Source: Mariniblastus sp.
GTDB taxonomy: Bacteria; Planctomycetota; Planctomycetia; Pirellulales; Pirellulaceae
NCBI GenBank assembly: GCA_022447555.1
Contig: JAKVBF010000013.1
Span: 62,001-126,000 of the forward strand
DNA length: 64,000 nt
Direction: 5' to 3'
Under the pieces are notes generated by a model. The model ran no database searches. It worked only from the letters and a program-made list of their open reading frames with translations, and had not been told where the DNA came from. The translations under genes were made by a program, and so were the position numbers. This document shows, one piece after another, positions 8,271 through 17,256 of the stretch; within the stretch, counting starts at the first letter, position 1, and the number at the start of each line of letters is the position of its first letter.

Positions 8271-9395
8271 ATGCATTACAACTGTTACATAATCACCCTA
8301 CTGTGCCTACTCTTCGTTACACCGCCGGCAGCTTCCGGACAAGAGTCCGAACATCGAAATCTATTCCGCAATTGGGATCGCAATCGCGACGGCTTCTTGG
8401 TCCGCCCCGAAGTCCCTAAAGAAATGCGGGCTGCCTTTTCAGAGGTCGATAAAAATGGTGATGGCCGGGTTTCACTGGAAGAGCATATGCGGCTTGTCCG
8501 ACCCAAACCCAACAACGCACCCAGTGATAAACAAGGGGAATCGTCGCCACAAGCAGGGTTGTCCCACTGGAAACACGCAGACACAAGCGAGTTAATCATA
8601 CGGCAGACATGGCCTCAAGAGCCTGATGGATTTGACCGTACAGCATTCGTCAGTCAACCCAAGCATGCCAAAGGGAAGCTTCCGATCGTCATTTTTTTCC
8701 ATGGGGCCGGTGGCAACGCGGTCGGCGCCATGCGCCAGTGGGAGTCGCTTACCTACGATCATGTCGTGATCTCGGCCCAAGGTTATCGCAAAACCTGGAA
8801 CATTTATGGAGAACCCTCCAAAGCTCCCGATGTTGAGTTCTTTCAGCGACTTTTGAAAGAAGTTGAAAAGCAGATACCAACCGCTGATCTTAAAGATGTA
8901 TCACTGATTGGCTTCTCCAATGGAAGTGGTTTCATCCACCGGCTTCTGATTGAAATTGACGAACCGTTTTCCAAGCGAAATTTCCTGCTCGGCTCTAGCC
9001 TGATCGAGCAGCAGTATCACAACGGATCTTTTTGGAAACCGACACAGGACACCGATCGTTACGACCAAAAAGTAAAACCCACGTCGGGTCGCATGTTAGC
9101 TTATTTCCATGGGACTCAAGATCGCGTGGTTCCCTACAACGGAGGCAAGCGGGGGCGATTCCCCCATTTGTCCGCCCAAGAGACAACGTATGTTTGGGCC
9201 AAAGCAAACGGCTACTCCGGTAAGGCTCTCGACATGAAGGATGGGCGTAAAATAGATCGTGCGATAACTGCCCTAAACTATCCCGGGACGCAAGTCACCC
9301 ACTACCAGGTTGTTGGCGGAGGCCACGGTTTTGACCCCTACAATCGATCGGTTCGGCAAATCATTCAGACGTTACTAAAAGACCAAAAACCTTAA
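8271..9395 (+). CDS. Secreted EF-hand / alpha-beta hydrolase esterase (LpqC/PHB depolymerase-like)
   Basis: A signal peptide (about residues 1-23, ending ASG) is followed by two EF-hand loops, DRNRDGFLVRPE (about 35-46) and DKNGDGRVSLEE (about 58-69), each with the D-x-N-x-D-G calcium pattern. Residues about 120-370 form an alpha/beta hydrolase: oxyanion segment FFHGAGGNA, nucleophile elbow GFSNGSGF, an acid in GTQDRVVPYNGG and a histidine in GGGHGFDP. This resembles secreted feruloyl-esterase or polyhydroxybutyrate-depolymerase-like enzymes. It probably hydrolyses an ester outside the cell, with calcium stabilising the fold. The fragment at 28855-29295 appears to belong to the same broad hydrolase class. 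Confidence 0.82.
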   Translation: MHYNCYIITLLCLLFVTPPAASGQESEHRNLFRNWDRNRDGFLVRPEVPKEMRAAFSEVDKNGDGRVSLEEHMRLVRPKPNNAPSDKQGESSPQAGLSHWKHADTSELIIRQTWPQEPDGFDRTAFVSQPKHAKGKLPIVIFFHGAGGNAVGAMRQWESLTYDHVVISAQGYRKTWNIYGEPSKAPDVEFFQRLLKEVEKQIPTADLKDVSLIGFSNGSGFIHRLLIEIDEPFSKRNFLLGSSLIEQQYHNGSFWKPTQDTDRYDQKVKPTSGRMLAYFHGTQDRVVPYNGGKRGRFPHLSAQETTYVWAKANGYSGKALDMKDGRKIDRAITALNYPGTQVTHYQVVGGGHGFDPYNRSVRQIIQTLLKDQKP

Positions 9396-9589
9396 TCGCC
9401 TGCTGCTGCCGAGCGGTCACGAGCATGGGGCTAAATCAAAATGAACGAGATAGCAAATATCATGAGGATAAACCCATCAGTTATCCCCACGAAGCCATCC
9501 CAACGAAGCCATCCACCCGCAAAGTCCTAACACGCTGCGTGAACCGACACTTCTCGTGAACCACGGAGTGACGATTCCAACCAAGCTCG

Positions 9590-10933
9590 CTACACCTGAA
9601 GCTGGTCAATGATCCCCGTGCTGTCTGCAAACTCTTCGATATCCACACCCATCAATCGAGCCTGAGTCAACCAAAGGTTCGCCAGAGGCGTCCCTTCTGG
9701 CATGTTCACATGAAAACCCGATTTAACTCGACTACCTCCGCCGGCCATGATGATCGGCAGGTCATTATATTGATGTGTCGAGCCATCACCTAACCCCGAG
9801 CCGTACGTAAAGAGTGTGTTGTCAAGCAACGAGGTTCCATCTGACTCCACAATCCGGTCCATCTTGTTGACCAGGTACGCGTATTGCTCCATATGAAATT
9901 GATCAACTTTCAAGAGATCATCAATCATTTGAGTTTGATTATGTGACATCTGATGGTGGCTCCGAGGTTTATCAAACAAGCCCTCGAACTGGTAGGGTGT
10001 GTCCCAGCGTTCCGGCCCCACCATGAACGTGGTGACGTTGGTCAGGCCCGTTTGTAACGCGACCACCATCAGGTCTCCCATCAATCGTATGTACTGACCT
10101 CGAGGTAAATAGGCTTCCGCCGGCTCTTCAAAATCAACCCGAGACAACTCGGTTTTCATCTTTTCCAGTCGATCCATCTGCGTTTCGATCGCACGAATGG
10201 ATTCAAAATACTCTGCGAATTTCTGCTGGTCGCTATAACCTAGTTCTCGTTTTAAAGCGTTCGCATCCTCAAGTACCAAACTGGTGATATCACGATATTG
10301 ATCTATCTCACGTGTCGAAAAGAGGCGTTGATACATCTTTCGAGGCTCGCGAATGGAAGGGGCAAGGTGGCCAGTTCCGTACCACGAAATGTTGTCAAAA
10401 TAAATCGATTCCTTGTTGTCCCGATGACTGTTACAACTAAATTCTAAAGTCGAAAAAGGGGTTGTCGAACCGACTTGGTCGGCAACGATATGATCTAATG
10501 TGCGGTCCAGTGGCCAAGCGGATCCCTGAATGGTATTGGGGCGGGCACTGCTGAGATAACAGGAGGCACACTGAGCATGCACATCCGTACCTTGCTGAAA
10601 GGTTCGGTCCATTCCTGTGATCAAGTTGATCTTGTCTTTCATTCCTTGCAAGGGCTGCATGGTGGGCGTCAATTGATCCAGCTCGGAAACCGCCAAGCGG
10701 GGGTTCTGCTCACCCAGTGACTTCATGACATTACCAAGATTACCCTTGGGAATCACATGATCCGCCTCTCCGGGAAAAAAGCCACGCCGCACCACGCCGA
10801 TCGGAACATAAAAATGCGCCATCCTCTTAGCAACTGGCTTGATAGCAGCGGCTGGCACGACGCTATCTAGCCAAGGCAGGGCCAAAGCAACACCCCCTAT
10901 TCCCCGCAGGAACGTTCGTCTTGTTGTCTTCAT
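9590..10933 (-). CDS. DUF1552 protein with twin-arginine signal
   Basis: The N-terminus TRRTFLRGIGGVALALPWLDS is a twin-arginine export signal, so the protein is probably folded before export. The body matches the planctomycete DUF1552 family, with stretches such as GSAWPLDRTLDHIVADQ and HHQMSHNQTQMIDDLLKVDQFH and a late GSGLGDGSTHQYNDLPIIMAGG that recalls alkaline-phosphatase-like or sulfatase-like folds. Family function is unproven. It lies 5 bp downstream of the DUF1592-type cytochrome gene and is surely cotranscribed. This pairing is standard in planctomycetes and suggests an exported two-protein system. Confidence 0.9.
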   Translation of the reverse strand: MKTTRRTFLRGIGGVALALPWLDSVVPAAAIKPVAKRMAHFYVPIGVVRRGFFPGEADHVIPKGNLGNVMKSLGEQNPRLAVSELDQLTPTMQPLQGMKDKINLITGMDRTFQQGTDVHAQCASCYLSSARPNTIQGSAWPLDRTLDHIVADQVGSTTPFSTLEFSCNSHRDNKESIYFDNISWYGTGHLAPSIREPRKMYQRLFSTREIDQYRDITSLVLEDANALKRELGYSDQQKFAEYFESIRAIETQMDRLEKMKTELSRVDFEEPAEAYLPRGQYIRLMGDLMVVALQTGLTNVTTFMVGPERWDTPYQFEGLFDKPRSHHQMSHNQTQMIDDLLKVDQFHMEQYAYLVNKMDRIVESDGTSLLDNTLFTYGSGLGDGSTHQYNDLPIIMAGGGSRVKSGFHVNMPEGTPLANLWLTQARLMGVDIEEFADSTGIIDQLQV

Positions 10934-10938
10934 TGAAA

Positions 10939-13119
10939 TTACCTTTTTGGATGAACGTTTAGCTTGTCAGAATCGGGTGGGACAGTCAGATCCGTTCTCA
11001 AATAAAAGGGCTGACTTAAAATCACCTGCTTGATCAATGTTTGAATCTTATAATCGTCCGCGATGGTCGCTTCCACAATTTGGTCCAACGCAGCCTGCTC
11101 CGCTGGCCCCACGCGACGTGCCAACCCAAACGCCAACAGGTGGCCCGCTAACGCTCGGGCGAATCGGTGTTTCTCTGCTAGAATTGCATCCTTGAATTCG
11201 AAAATGTCATCGAATGGATGGGTTCGAAAAAGACTCCCGGAGCTGTCTACTTCACGGCCGTTTTCGTATTGTTCGCGCCAAACACCAATCGCATCGTAGT
11301 TTTCCAGTGCAAATCCTAGGGGGTCGATCTGTTCATGACACCCTTTACAATCCGCCTGTTTACGATGGGCCGAAAGTCGCTCTCGCAAAGTCAGCTGTTG
11401 TTCCGAAGCTGAAAGTTTCTCGTCCAGAGGAGGAACATCGGCCGGAGGCGGCTTCGGGGGGTCATTGAAAATCACACTGGCCACCCATGCCCCGCGGGTG
11501 ATTGGCTGAGTCCGATCCGTTCCTGAGGTCATTGTCATGACCGCGGCGTTAGTGATCACCCCACCATTACGACGGTCTTTCACAGGAACCCGGCTGTAGG
11601 ATAACACGCCGACGGCGGCACCCGTTTTCCTCCCAATCAAAGGTTGCTTTCCCAAATCTTCATACGCTTGCTGAAGCACCGGGGAACGATAGGTAAAGTC
11701 GGAATCAATTAACTGCGTTATCGAAAGGTTTTCGATCAGGATGGTTTCAAATAGTAAGAGGGGCTCCAACATCATATGCATGCTGTCCCGATATTTCGAA
11801 AAGTAGAAATCCGGGTATTTCTCCGGGTCAGGCAGTGAGGATATAATCCGATCCAGTTGCAACCACTGGGCTGGAAAACTATCGCAAAACCGTTTGATCT
11901 TACGGTCCGATAACATTCGGTCGATTTGGGCCACCACGACCTGAGGGTCGCTTAGCTCACCCGATGCAGCCAAGTCCAGTAATACCTGGTCGGGAATACT
12001 GCCCCACAGAAAAAAAGAAAGGCGGGAAGCCAACTCGAACCCATTCATCGACTCTGTCGGACTGACTGCCGGGGAGATGTCATATAGATAAAGAAATCGA
12101 GGTGACGCGATCGTCGCAGCCGCCACTGATTTCATTGCTTCGGAAAAACCGACGCCAGCCTCCAACCGGCTTGTGACAAACTGGGTGTAACGATTCAGCA
12201 CCTCCGCATTCACGGGCCGCCGAAACGCTCGATAAAGAAATCTTTTCAATCGCTCCCTGACTTCCGCGCTAGCATCCCGCTTGGCAGCCGGCGGGGAAAA
12301 AAACGATTTCCAAATACCCACATTTCTTTTCGTAAAATCGGGGCTCTGAGTGATTGATTGCCCCAGTTTTAAAAACGACTCCATCAACAACGGTGACATG
12401 GAGAGATGGTCACCCTGATTATCAAATCCGTGTTCGGCTCGCAGGTCTTGAGGGAAAGCGGCGACACCAGCCAACCGCCGTTCAATCATTTGGGATTTAC
12501 CAAGCGGGCGATTGCCGACGGCCACCACATCGGCCATCTTCCCCGTCTCCGGTTTAAAGTATTGCTGATGTTCTCGCATGATCCGTTCGGGTAGCGTGAA
12601 CACATTGCATTTCAAGTCAAACAAATCGGTGATGGCGTTATTGTATTGAAAACGATTCATGCGCCGTATCGGCGTACCCAGCCCGTCTGCTCTAGAAGCC
12701 GAAATATTCCTTACGATTGTTTTCAGATCCGCAACCATTCGTCGCCGTAACCGGGGATCCATCGAAGGCTCATCTTCCGGCGGCATTTCATTCCGGTCTA
12801 AAACGTCCACCAGACTGCTAAGCAAATCAACTTGCTCACCCAAGCGATCAGGCAACAGCTCGACAAGATTCACGTCGCCCTCCACCACGTCCATTTGACC
12901 GTGGCACTTGACGCAATGTATTTTCAATGTCGGCTGGATATTTACCTCAAACAGGGACGCAGGAGACCTTTCTTGGGAGTCTTGGGCCAGAATGCTGGAG
13001 AACGCCCCGAGGAGCAGCAAGACAAAAAACGTCGTCGAACTGCAGGTGACACGTTGCCCAACGCCAGACACTGCGATGAATGGGAACGGAAAAGTTTGGA
13101 CGTCCGTCGATAAACTCAT
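10939..13119 (-). CDS. DUF1587/DUF1595/DUF1592/DUF1588/DUF1585 cytochrome-type protein
   Basis: A 726-residue exported protein. A hydrophobic segment at about residues 27-45 acts as signal or anchor, followed by a planctomycete cytochrome c (PSCyt1-type) haem site IHCVKCHG at about residues 67-74. The rest follows the order DUF1587 (RMNRFQYNNAITDLF), DUF1595 (RFLYRAFRRPVN), DUF1592 (FELASRLSFFLWGSIPD), DUF1588 (CKGCHEQIDPLGFALENYD, with a second CxxCH) and DUF1585 near the end (FARALAGHLLAFGLARR). The role is unknown but the haem sites point to electron transfer in the periplasm. It is the first gene of a two-gene operon with the DUF1552 protein. Confidence 0.92.
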   Translation of the reverse strand: MSLSTDVQTFPFPFIAVSGVGQRVTCSSTTFFVLLLLGAFSSILAQDSQERSPASLFEVNIQPTLKIHCVKCHGQMDVVEGDVNLVELLPDRLGEQVDLLSSLVDVLDRNEMPPEDEPSMDPRLRRRMVADLKTIVRNISASRADGLGTPIRRMNRFQYNNAITDLFDLKCNVFTLPERIMREHQQYFKPETGKMADVVAVGNRPLGKSQMIERRLAGVAAFPQDLRAEHGFDNQGDHLSMSPLLMESFLKLGQSITQSPDFTKRNVGIWKSFFSPPAAKRDASAEVRERLKRFLYRAFRRPVNAEVLNRYTQFVTSRLEAGVGFSEAMKSVAAATIASPRFLYLYDISPAVSPTESMNGFELASRLSFFLWGSIPDQVLLDLAASGELSDPQVVVAQIDRMLSDRKIKRFCDSFPAQWLQLDRIISSLPDPEKYPDFYFSKYRDSMHMMLEPLLLFETILIENLSITQLIDSDFTYRSPVLQQAYEDLGKQPLIGRKTGAAVGVLSYSRVPVKDRRNGGVITNAAVMTMTSGTDRTQPITRGAWVASVIFNDPPKPPPADVPPLDEKLSASEQQLTLRERLSAHRKQADCKGCHEQIDPLGFALENYDAIGVWREQYENGREVDSSGSLFRTHPFDDIFEFKDAILAEKHRFARALAGHLLAFGLARRVGPAEQAALDQIVEATIADDYKIQTLIKQVILSQPFYLRTDLTVPPDSDKLNVHPKR

Positions 13120-13523
13120 CGAGTTCGCTTCCCTTGACCTAAGTTCCGAGGGCCTTGATATTACACGCTTGGATTAAGCTTTTAGCCTATCTTCATCCCA
13201 GCCGGTTTTCAACATGATTTCAAATCTCAAGCGATTGGCATAGGTCCCGCCAAGGGTTTATCTGTTTAAAAGCCGTTCCTCTAAGCCAATCCAATAGTCG
13301 CTCGGGTCGATGCTAACCCAGCGAGATTCTTTCGGTAGATTCAGCAAATTCTTAGCGCCGTGACAAATATATCTAAAACCACAGCGGATGAGCCGTCTGA
13401 AAAGGACCGGATTTTGTCACGGATACAATTAGAATAGACTAACCCATCCCTGATGCCGGGTGGTCTTTTGAATAGACCCTACCTTTCAGACTGCTGACGT
13501 TTGCTCCGACACACATCACAACC
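13120..13523. other. Divergent intergenic region between cytochrome and monooxygenase genes
   Basis: About 400 bases that must hold both promoters. AGAC-ACCC and GGGT-GTCT around 13436-13466 can form an imperfect hairpin, and GGTCT/AGACC another at about 13461-13478, but neither has a T-run. A minus-strand open stretch inside it is described separately. Nothing else was seen. Confidence 0.35.
13258..13416 (-). pseudogene. Possible gene remnant (about 52 open codons, no ATG)
   Basis: On the minus strand the frame between a TGA at about 13417-13419 and a TAA at 13258-13260 is open and reads like a real protein end: ...YICHGAKNLLNLP, then SRWVSIDPSDYWIGLEERL. It has no ATG, GTG or TTG at a useful place near its beginning. 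It could be the C-terminal relic of a decayed gene, or a small gene with an unusual start. I do not recognise the family. Confidence 0.28.
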
Positions 13524-15095
13524 ATGATCGATATGGAATCATCAATGTCACAGGATTACGTTTTGATCGTCGGAGCGGGACCCGTCGGTCTCACCGCCGC
13601 ACATTGCCTTTCCAAGCATGGTATTCCTGTCCGAATCGTCGATCTGAATGACGGGGCCACCACACTATCCAAAGCCCTTGTGGTTTGGCGTCGCACCCTT
13701 CAAGTTCTCGATTCAAGCATCGATTTTAAACAGTTTCTGGAAAGCGGTCATGAGGCCAAGCGAGCTCGATTTATGTCGTTCAAAGAGACCGTTAAGACGA
13801 TCCCTCTTTCCAACGAACAACATTTACTCCCAGCCGGCGTCTTCATTCCTCAATCAGCAACCGAGCAATTACTGATCAGCGCGTTGGCCAAACAAGGATG
13901 TTCCGTCGAGTGGCAGACAAAACTGACAGGACTCACCACCAACTCCGACGGGGTGAGGTGCCAACTCGAAACGCCTGAGGGTCCTGAAACCGTCCACTGC
14001 CGTTGGTTGATCGATTGCGAAGGCGCTCATTCCGTGGCAAGGCATCAGCTGCAACTCGATTTCCCTGGGGAATCCATGCCGCGCCGCTGGCTACTGGGTG
14101 ACGTCCAGATTGAGGCAAAAACTGATCCCAACGAGACCATGGTTGTGAATAGCTCAGCTGGAATGGTAGCTCTGTTTCCCGTCGGCGAAACACGTTGGCG
14201 AATCATCGCTGATGGAGGACCGGCCTCGATTGAGCAGCCGCGACGTGATCCTTCTGAGCAAGAGTTACAACGGATCCTTGAAGAACGGACGGGCTTAGAC
14301 TGGAAAATAACCCAATCGTTTTGGAGAAGTGAATTCCGAGTCAGTGAACGCCAGGTCGAGAACTATGTCCATGGTCGCGTGGTTTTAGCCGGTGATGCCG
14401 CACACATTCATAGTCCAGCGGGCGGGCAGGGAATGAACACGGGCATTCAGGATGCAACTAACCTTGCTTGGAAAATTGCTTTGATCGAACAGGACGCCGC
14501 AGGTCCGTCCCTGATCGAAACTTACCAACAGGAGAGACATCCAATCGGCGAAGCCGTTCTGAAAACAACCGGCCGAATGTTGAAGGCAGGAATGCTGACC
14601 AATCCGCTTGCTGTTCAACTTAGAAATTTAGCCCTGCATGTGGGAATGTCTCTGAAATTCATCCGCCAGCATCTTACCGATTTTCTTACCGAAGAATCGG
14701 TGAGTCTACGAGGGAGCTCTCTCTGCGGTCCGGGGCTCGCAAATGCTCAAATTCAGCCCGGAGACATGTTTCCCGATTGTGCCATCACCGTTGCCGGTCA
14801 AACAGTTCCTGCCACACAACTTTTAAGGGGGAGTCAGGCTAGTTGCGTGATCTTTGGCACCGTCGATCTAACAGGCCTACCCGAGCGATTCGGCGCTTCC
14901 GGTAAAGGCTTTCCACTTACCGTTATTCAGACGGGCCTGGGAACTGAGGTCACCGATGTAGCCGAACTGATGCATGCCTTTGGTTTAAAGCAACCTGGCC
15001 TGACACTCGTTCGACCCGATGGCGTCGTTGCTGCAGTGGGAACCGATATTGAAGTGATCATCGATTATATGGAGCGACTAGAGTCATTCATCTGA
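13524..15095 (+). CDS. FAD-dependent aromatic-ring monooxygenase (PheA/TfdB/UbiH-like)
   Basis: A class A flavoprotein monooxygenase of 523 residues. It has the GxGxxG dinucleotide loop near the start (VGAGPVGLTAAH), the DG-type motif as DCEGAHSVAR (about 155-164), and the GD motif GDAAHIHSPAGGQGMNTGIQDATNLAWK (about 289-316). The C-terminal 120 residues (after LCGPGLANAQ) resemble the thioredoxin-like tail of phenol-hydroxylase-type enzymes. It would hydroxylate an aromatic or polyketide-like substrate with NAD(P)H and O2 in the cytoplasm. Nothing nearby names the substrate. Possible starts are ATG 13524, 13533 and 13545; the last sits just before the Rossmann strand with GGA about 8 bases upstream. 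Confidence 0.85.
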   Translation: MIDMESSMSQDYVLIVGAGPVGLTAAHCLSKHGIPVRIVDLNDGATTLSKALVVWRRTLQVLDSSIDFKQFLESGHEAKRARFMSFKETVKTIPLSNEQHLLPAGVFIPQSATEQLLISALAKQGCSVEWQTKLTGLTTNSDGVRCQLETPEGPETVHCRWLIDCEGAHSVARHQLQLDFPGESMPRRWLLGDVQIEAKTDPNETMVVNSSAGMVALFPVGETRWRIIADGGPASIEQPRRDPSEQELQRILEERTGLDWKITQSFWRSEFRVSERQVENYVHGRVVLAGDAAHIHSPAGGQGMNTGIQDATNLAWKIALIEQDAAGPSLIETYQQERHPIGEAVLKTTGRMLKAGMLTNPLAVQLRNLALHVGMSLKFIRQHLTDFLTEESVSLRGSSLCGPGLANAQIQPGDMFPDCAITVAGQTVPATQLLRGSQASCVIFGTVDLTGLPERFGASGKGFPLTVIQTGLGTEVTDVAELMHAFGLKQPGLTLVRPDGVVAAVGTDIEVIIDYMERLESFI

Positions 15096-15365
15096 TTCCC
15101 GGCGCGACTTCAAAAATTGATTTGTCAAAACCTTAGCATTTCAATTTTAACCCGCTTACCAATCCCAACAAGAACTTGCAAACTACTTGCAAAATCTATT
15201 CCGAATGGCTAGTGTCAGAACAGCCTAAGCGATCGGCCGATCGAGACAGGTCAGTATTTCAACCGAATGCGTTAGCTCTCGATTTAATTCACCGGCACCC
15301 CTTTATTTTAGCCCAACGGCCCAAGCTGGCTTTACCTATCCCTTTCTCGAGGACTCACGGATTCG
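15096..15365. other. Intergenic stretch, nothing clear
   Basis: 270 bases between two co-directional genes. The 103-codon ORF starting at 15176 overlaps the ClC gene in another frame and looks like a shadow. No terminator or operator stands out. Confidence 0.3.
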
Positions 15366-17117
15366 ATGGTGTCTCACTCGACAAACCAAAAAAGCTTGTA
15401 CTGGATGTGCGGGTATGCATTGGCTGTCGGTGTGATCGCAGGCCTTGGCGCCTGGGGCTTTCGAATGCTCATCGGATTTTTTCATAACCTCCTTTTTTTG
15501 GGTGAGTTGAATTTTTATTACGACGCCAACATTCACACCGTAACACCCAGCCCTTGGGGACCCGGTGTCATCTTGGTACCCGTGATGGGAGCTTTGTTTG
15601 TCACTTGGATGGTAAAGAATTTTGCGCCAGAGGCAAAAGGACATGGCGTGCCCGAAGTCATGGATGCGATCTATTACAACAACGGGGTGATTCGTCCAAT
15701 TGTGGCCGTGGTCAAGTCCGTGGCATCAGCAATTTGCATCGGGAGTGGTGGCTCCGTGGGTCGTGAAGGTCCCATCATTCAAATTGGATCCGCCTTTGGC
15801 TCCACATTGGGCCAGTTGACACACCTACCAGTCAATCAGCGAATCACTCTGATCGCAGCAGGCGCCGGAGCGGGGATTGCGGCCACCTTTAACGCGCCAT
15901 TGGGCGGATTGGTCTTTGCCATTGAGCTGCTCTTGGTATCCATCAATGTGAGGACCCTGCTCCCCGTGGGATTAGCGACGGTCACCTCTAGCTATCTTGG
16001 CCGCTTGATGTTGGGCGCTGACCCGGCCTTCAATTTTCCAAGTATTCAATTCCAAGCATTTCAATTGGCGGATCCAGGCTTCTTGGCGCTGTTTATCCCA
16101 TTCGGATTGGTGATGGGCTTGGTCGCTTACGTTTTTGTGAGAGGTATCTATTGGGCCGAAGATCTTTTCGATGCGATGCCGGGAAATCAATACACTCGCC
16201 ACTTGTCTGGGATGTTCCTCGTTGGCATTATTATCTATTGCGTTTCTCTTTGGTCACCCACTCACTATTACTACATACAAGGCGTGGGTTACGCCACTAT
16301 CATGGACCTTCTGCATGGCGAGGCCTCGCTATTCAAACTGACAGGGATGGACCTTACACTTCTTTTAGTCACATTGTTTGCTCTAAAGCTAGCCGCGACT
16401 TTCCTGACCCTCGGTTCAGGTGGTTCGGGCGGAGTCTTTTCTCCATCACTGTTTCTGGGGGCAATTACTGGCAGTCTATTTTGGCAATTTGCGGAATTTG
16501 TCTCGCCCGACTGGCTGGCAGACGAACTCAAAGATCATCAGGTCGCATTTGTTATCGCCGGCATGGCCGCGGGAGTCGGGGCTTCTACCGGAGCAATCTT
16601 AACCGGGGCCATCATGTTGATCGAGATGACGGCCGATGCCGGAGTCACCCTCCCGATCATGTTGACTTGCGTTGTCGCCAATGTCGTTCGAAAAATGCTT
16701 TCGCCGGGCAGCGTCTATACGCTTAAACTAATCCGTCGCGGCCACGTGGTTCCCGAAGGTCTCCAAGCGGCATTGGCCGATTCTCAAGAAGCAAAAGATG
16801 TAATGAACCGTGATTTCCGGACCCTAAAAGAAACAAAGGGTTGGATAGCCTACGAAGGCGTGACCGTGATTGAAACGACTAGCGGGACGTTCCACGTGGT
16901 CCCTGCCGGTGTCGACACAGAACCCGATGAACTGAGTGATAACTGCTGCTTGATTACACCAGATACCCCGATGATTGATACGTTACGAGCCATGAACGCG
17001 AAAGGTGTCTCGGCTGCAGTCATTCAAGATACCACGGGCAAGCAATCCGTGATTGTCGGCGTGATCACCGATCAAGAAGTCGCGAGTACGATGAGGCAAG
17101 CAGCCGAACTACTCTAA
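15366..17117 (+). CDS. ClC-family chloride channel/transporter with C-terminal CBS-like region
   Basis: A ClC membrane core (about residues 10-440) followed by a cytoplasmic tail of about 130 residues with one CBS-like segment. The three chloride-binding motifs are visible: GHGVP at 92-96 (usually GSGxP), GSGGSVGREGP at 126-136, where E134 is the gating glutamate, and GGVFSPSLFLGA near 355. In the helix NAPLGGLVFAIELLL the residue matching E. coli ClC E203, the inner proton glutamate, is leucine. By analogy this favours a chloride channel over a 2Cl-/H+ exchanger, which is inference. It probably serves ion or pH balance at the inner membrane. Confidence 0.88.
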   Translation: MVSHSTNQKSLYWMCGYALAVGVIAGLGAWGFRMLIGFFHNLLFLGELNFYYDANIHTVTPSPWGPGVILVPVMGALFVTWMVKNFAPEAKGHGVPEVMDAIYYNNGVIRPIVAVVKSVASAICIGSGGSVGREGPIIQIGSAFGSTLGQLTHLPVNQRITLIAAGAGAGIAATFNAPLGGLVFAIELLLVSINVRTLLPVGLATVTSSYLGRLMLGADPAFNFPSIQFQAFQLADPGFLALFIPFGLVMGLVAYVFVRGIYWAEDLFDAMPGNQYTRHLSGMFLVGIIIYCVSLWSPTHYYYIQGVGYATIMDLLHGEASLFKLTGMDLTLLLVTLFALKLAATFLTLGSGGSGGVFSPSLFLGAITGSLFWQFAEFVSPDWLADELKDHQVAFVIAGMAAGVGASTGAILTGAIMLIEMTADAGVTLPIMLTCVVANVVRKMLSPGSVYTLKLIRRGHVVPEGLQAALADSQEAKDVMNRDFRTLKETKGWIAYEGVTVIETTSGTFHVVPAGVDTEPDELSDNCCLITPDTPMIDTLRAMNAKGVSAAVIQDTTGKQSVIVGVITDQEVASTMRQAAELL

Positions 17118-17256
17118 CCTTTGATTGAGTTGGCTGGTGGAATGACTTTTGGCTCTCTAGTTAACTTGATTCAAAAAAGTGATGGGATTGTCATCACGTT
17201 TCCCGACGATGAAACACACCTCTGCAACACTCGGTGCTCTCGCGTTTCACGGTTTT

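Noticed and set aside
9489-9514. Tandem repeat of ACGAAGCCATCC (two copies, 14 bp period)
   Set aside because: Only two copies in a short intergenic gap; probably a slippage duplication.
15176-15487. 103-codon ORF before and over the ClC gene
   Set aside because: Overlaps the real gene in another frame, with shadow-like composition.
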